The notes below the pieces were generated by a model that ran no database searches, was not told the DNA's origin, and saw only the letters and a list, made by a program, of their open reading frames with translations. The translations under genes and the position numbers were made by a program. Shown in pieces: positions 61,130 through 64,000 of a stretch of 64,000 nucleotides of DNA (positions are counted from its first letter, which is position 1; each line of letters opens with the position of its first letter). Source of the DNA: Alligator mississippiensis (Eukaryota; Chordata; Crocodylia; Alligatoridae); the NCBI RefSeq assembly GCF_030867095.1, contig NC_081824.1:173050933-173114932 (forward strand), given 5' to 3'.

Positions 61130-62262
61130 CATGGATCTGGGTTTTCCATTTGCCACAGAAAAAACGCAGTAAAACCCAGATTTTTTTCTTCTTCCCATTT
61201 TCAGGAGAAAAGCCTGGATTTTCTCCTTTAAAAGGAGAAAAATGTGGGAAACAGTGCATTTCTCTTTGCAGGCTGGCGAGTGGGAGGAGAGCAGTCAGGC
61301 AGGGGATGCCATGTGCATATGTGAACGTATACATGCAAATGGCCACTAGGCAGCCTGGAGAGCAGCTCCCTGCAGGTAAGTTTGGGGGCAGAGCTGCCTA
61401 GCCTGGGCAGTGCACGGGGCTTGGGGCCCAAGGCTGAAATGTGTAGCCAAAGGGCCAAGGCAGGGAGCGGGACAGAGCTGCAGGCAGCTTGTCCAGGGTG
61501 TGGGGGAGCTGGCTCCTTGCCACTGTGCACATTCCTAGAGAGGACCTAGGGGGCATATGCCCCACATATTTGTGCACAGGGCAGGGTTGGGTGTGGACTA
61601 CCCACTGCAGGCTTGGGGTCTCTGCCCTCCCCTCAGCACCAGGTCTGACCCAGTGAGTGGGACCTGACACTGCAGAGCAGAGTGGGGCTGGGTGGGGAAG
61701 CTCAACGCTGCTACTGCGAGACAAGCGCTACCATGGCAAAGTGCCTCCTGCCCAAAGTGGGATGCACAAGTCTGTGCCACCACTTCGTAGCTGCTGGGTG
61801 GACAGGGAGTGCCTTGCAATGGTGGTGCTTGGCACCAAACTTCCCTGCCCAGTCCCGCTCTGTCCTGCTGTGCCAGGTCTCGCCCGCTGGGTTACGGAGG
61901 CCCCCGAGGGGAGGACAGCAGAGTGGGGAGTCTGAGCCTGCAGTGCCAAGCCCACATATGGGCTCTGCCACCCATGGGGGAGGGGGAAATCGGGCTCCGT
62001 GCTCCTGTGGACAGCAGCCGAGGTTCAGGCACTGCTGGGAGGTAGGAGGAGGGGGCAGGGGGAGGCAGCAGGCTGCAGATCTGGGTCCTGGCCCTGTAGC
62101 CCTTGCAGCTGGGGCCGGGCCCGTCTGGAAGGGCTGAGCGAGTGGGGGTTGGGGGGGGGGATTGGGTGGACAGTGACGAATTTTGGGGGTTTTAATCAGA
62201 GAATTTGCAGGTTTTAAATCAAACAATTTGTAATTTTTAAACAATGAAAACCAGGATCCCTG
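61130..62262. mobile_element. 1.1-kb hAT-type element, GC-rich interior
   Basis: Left end CATGGATCTGGGTTTTCC and right end (reverse complement CAGGGATCCTGGTTTTCA) are inverted and similar. Flanks GTGAATAC (61122-61129) and ATGACCAC (62263-62270) match at 5 of 8. Subterminal TTTTCTCC-rich and TTTTAAATC-rich parts enclose a GC-rich core of CTGGG/GGCAGG pieces. The open frames up to 214 codons on both strands in the core are compositional. No transposase. Confidence 0.6.
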
Positions 62263-62270
62263 ATGACCAC

Positions 62271-64000
62271 ACAGTTTAGTGCTAATCACATGAGCAACGG
62301 TGACACAAGTTTTCTTGTGGTTATAAAGTAGTTCAAAGGGTTTAATGTGTAACATCTCAGTTAAGGAAAAAAAAAAAGAGGTATTATTTTACAAATAAGA
62401 CTAGTCAGGAAGGTGGCAAGCACTAACCACTGTCTTTATTTGTAAGGTTTAACATCCAGTCTATTTGGAAGGAAGTCACTGCCCATATCAGATCACATCA
62501 CATTGCATCATGTCACAAGGCTTTTTCCAAGCTTAGCAATGCTGTCCCATTAATCAGGGTTAGGTACTACAGCTGTTTCTGACAAATCATTTGTCAAATT
62601 ATTATGAAACTAAAAATTAACCTCCTTATTGTCTTTAGGTTTTCCCTCCCCTTCCTTGACATTTCTTTTCTTTATAGTAGTTTCTTCATCTTTGAAGCAT
62701 ATAGAGGCATGAAAAAAAAGAAACAAAAGACAGTATTTTACTTTGAGCTCAGATGTAGATGGCTTCAGATAGGCTCAGCTTTAGATAAATGTGCCAAAAA
62801 TACTCTGCTGAAGTATGTGATCAATACAGAGACTGGGGAGCTGAGTTGAACTAGCGCACTCCTCTTCTAGTAAAGCACTGGGGTTTTTTTCACGTCTGTC
62901 AGCAGCCAGAGTTTATTTGAAACACTAGAGTTATTTTGCCATGAAGTCACCTCTTCCTCCTTTGCAGAGAAAGCTTGTATAGGCAGGGGATCCACTCTCC
63001 CCAGGACTGTAACTTGCATATGGAATAAATTAGAATGTCCACTCTACTTCCCTAAAGTAAAATTCTGTGAATTTGGGAGATGCTGTACTTCAGTTATGTT
63101 GTTCCAACTGTAGAACAACTGTTCTTGTTCTGGACTACTTACATTTATATAGTGCCTTTTATGCTAAGAAGTGCTTTTATTTTTTCCAAAACCAACATCT
63201 TCTCATAACTTGGTAGATTAGCTCTTCAGAAAGTAACTGGTTAAAAAATAGCACCTTTTTATTCAGTAGGTTTGTTCCCAAAAGCTGCTGACATTAAATT
63301 CTTTGAACATCTTCCACTCGTTGTAGTACCAATAGGGGCAGCATCAGCATAGTTACAGAGCCAGAATCTTACTCATCTAACCCTATTAACAACAGTTCTA
63401 TGAAAAACAGCACGTGGGTAAAGAAGTCTTATCTTTCAAGATTAAGTCTCCAACTACATTATCTCCAGTAGAATTACACTGTTAAGTGAGTTCTTCAACT
63501 CTTTAATACTGGCAAGAGGCATGAGTATTCAGAGGCCTATCTACCCATTTCTGAGAAAAAAATAAATGCTCATGTACCTTACATGCCTGCCGGCCCAACA
63601 CAATTATTAACGCTATGGCGGGAGTGCATCTATTTTGGCTCCTATATCAGAAACAGATCTAGGTCACAGTTAAGGGGCCTAATTCAGTTCTCAGCTATTT
63701 ACGTGCCACCAGCACAAGAATGCTGAATTTGCAGAGGAGGAAAGATGTTAGATTGTCAACTTTGTATTATTGGGGATTATACTCCTGCCAGATAACCAGT
63801 GAGTTGAAAGTCAGTTTTCTGAAAAAAAAAATCAAAAAAATCACAGCCATGAAACATAGCAAGACAATTTTTGCAGTCAGTTTTCAGAGCAGGATCACAT
63901 TAAAATGATTCTGCATTTTCTCCAGTAGCCAAGGGGAGATGTAGGCTTCTATATTTTCTCTTTAACTGCTTCATACCCATGTCTTCACTGTTCCCTCTGT
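62271..64000. other. upstream MOCS1 intron or flank, nothing recognised
   Basis: No match to the missing MOCS1 radical-SAM N-terminal exon (CxxxCxxC) on the minus strand. A TTTATATAGTGCCTTTTATG segment near 63148 repeats one at about 59068. A-runs near 62368-62380 and 63822-63840. Confidence 0.45.

Noticed and set aside
61711..62355. 214-codon minus-strand frame and overlapping plus-strand frames
   Set aside because: Located in the GC-rich core of a hAT-type element. Long frames on both strands reflect base composition, and there is no domain or splice context.
56237..64000. Search for the MOCS1 exon with the N-terminal radical-SAM CxxxCxxC motif
   Set aside because: No minus-strand match to the EKCNLRCQYCMPE-type segment was seen, so the 5' exons are taken to be outside the window.

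Overview
The window is nuclear DNA of a non-mammalian amniote, most likely a crocodilian or a turtle. The evidence is the mix of interspersed repeats. There are several CR1 LINE copies of different ages, some with reverse-transcriptase frames broken by only one stop codon. There are also numerous short non-autonomous hAT-like and Harbinger-like elements with recognisable target-site duplications, plus old MIR/CORE-SINE fragments. No L1 or Alu-type sequence was recognised. The sparse, intron-rich layout argues against a compact bird genome. This assignment is inferred from repeat content, not from a marker gene.

One protein-coding gene is clear: MOCS1, on the minus strand. It makes the two proteins that convert GTP to cyclic pyranopterin monophosphate, the first step of molybdenum-cofactor synthesis. 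Eight coding exons lie between about 56.24 kb and 32.42 kb. The first visible exon (56072-56236) starts inside the radical-SAM (MoaA-like) domain, so the 5' exons with the N-terminal cysteine cluster lie beyond the right edge. The next six exons complete MOCS1A, ending in the Gly-Gly tail and a TGA stop at 38672-38674. A large last exon (32416-33320) encodes the MoaC-like MOCS1B part. A splice donor overlaps the MOCS1A stop and joins in frame to that last exon. The known animal choice between MOCS1A and a MOCS1A-MOCS1B fusion is therefore preserved. An AATAAA just after the stop suggests a third outcome, intronic polyadenylation.

Layout. 1-32.4 kb: no recognisable gene. This part holds a tandem-repeat block (9.6-11.25 kb), CR1 copies (8.7-9.5, 12.55-13.15, 15.3-15.4, 17.4-19.2, 21.3-22.7, 22.9-23.3 and 26.7-26.9 kb), a possible solo LTR (19.9-20.5 kb), a hAT foldback element (25.0-25.8 kb) and other MITEs. 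32.4-56.2 kb: MOCS1, with introns filled by hAT-type MITEs, a Harbinger-type MITE, a long hairpin (35.86-36.2 kb), a nested repeat stack around a CR1 (41.7-45.0 kb) and a tRNA-derived SINE. 56.2-64 kb: the rest of an upstream MOCS1 intron, with a near-intact minus-strand CR1 (56.57-58.44 kb), a plus-strand CR1 5' portion with an esterase-type ORF1 and an endonuclease (59.2-60.98 kb), and a 1.1-kb hAT-type element.

I found no convincing new multi-gene system. The most useful observations are the MOCS1 stop/donor/poly(A) arrangement and the dated, nested structure of the transposons.
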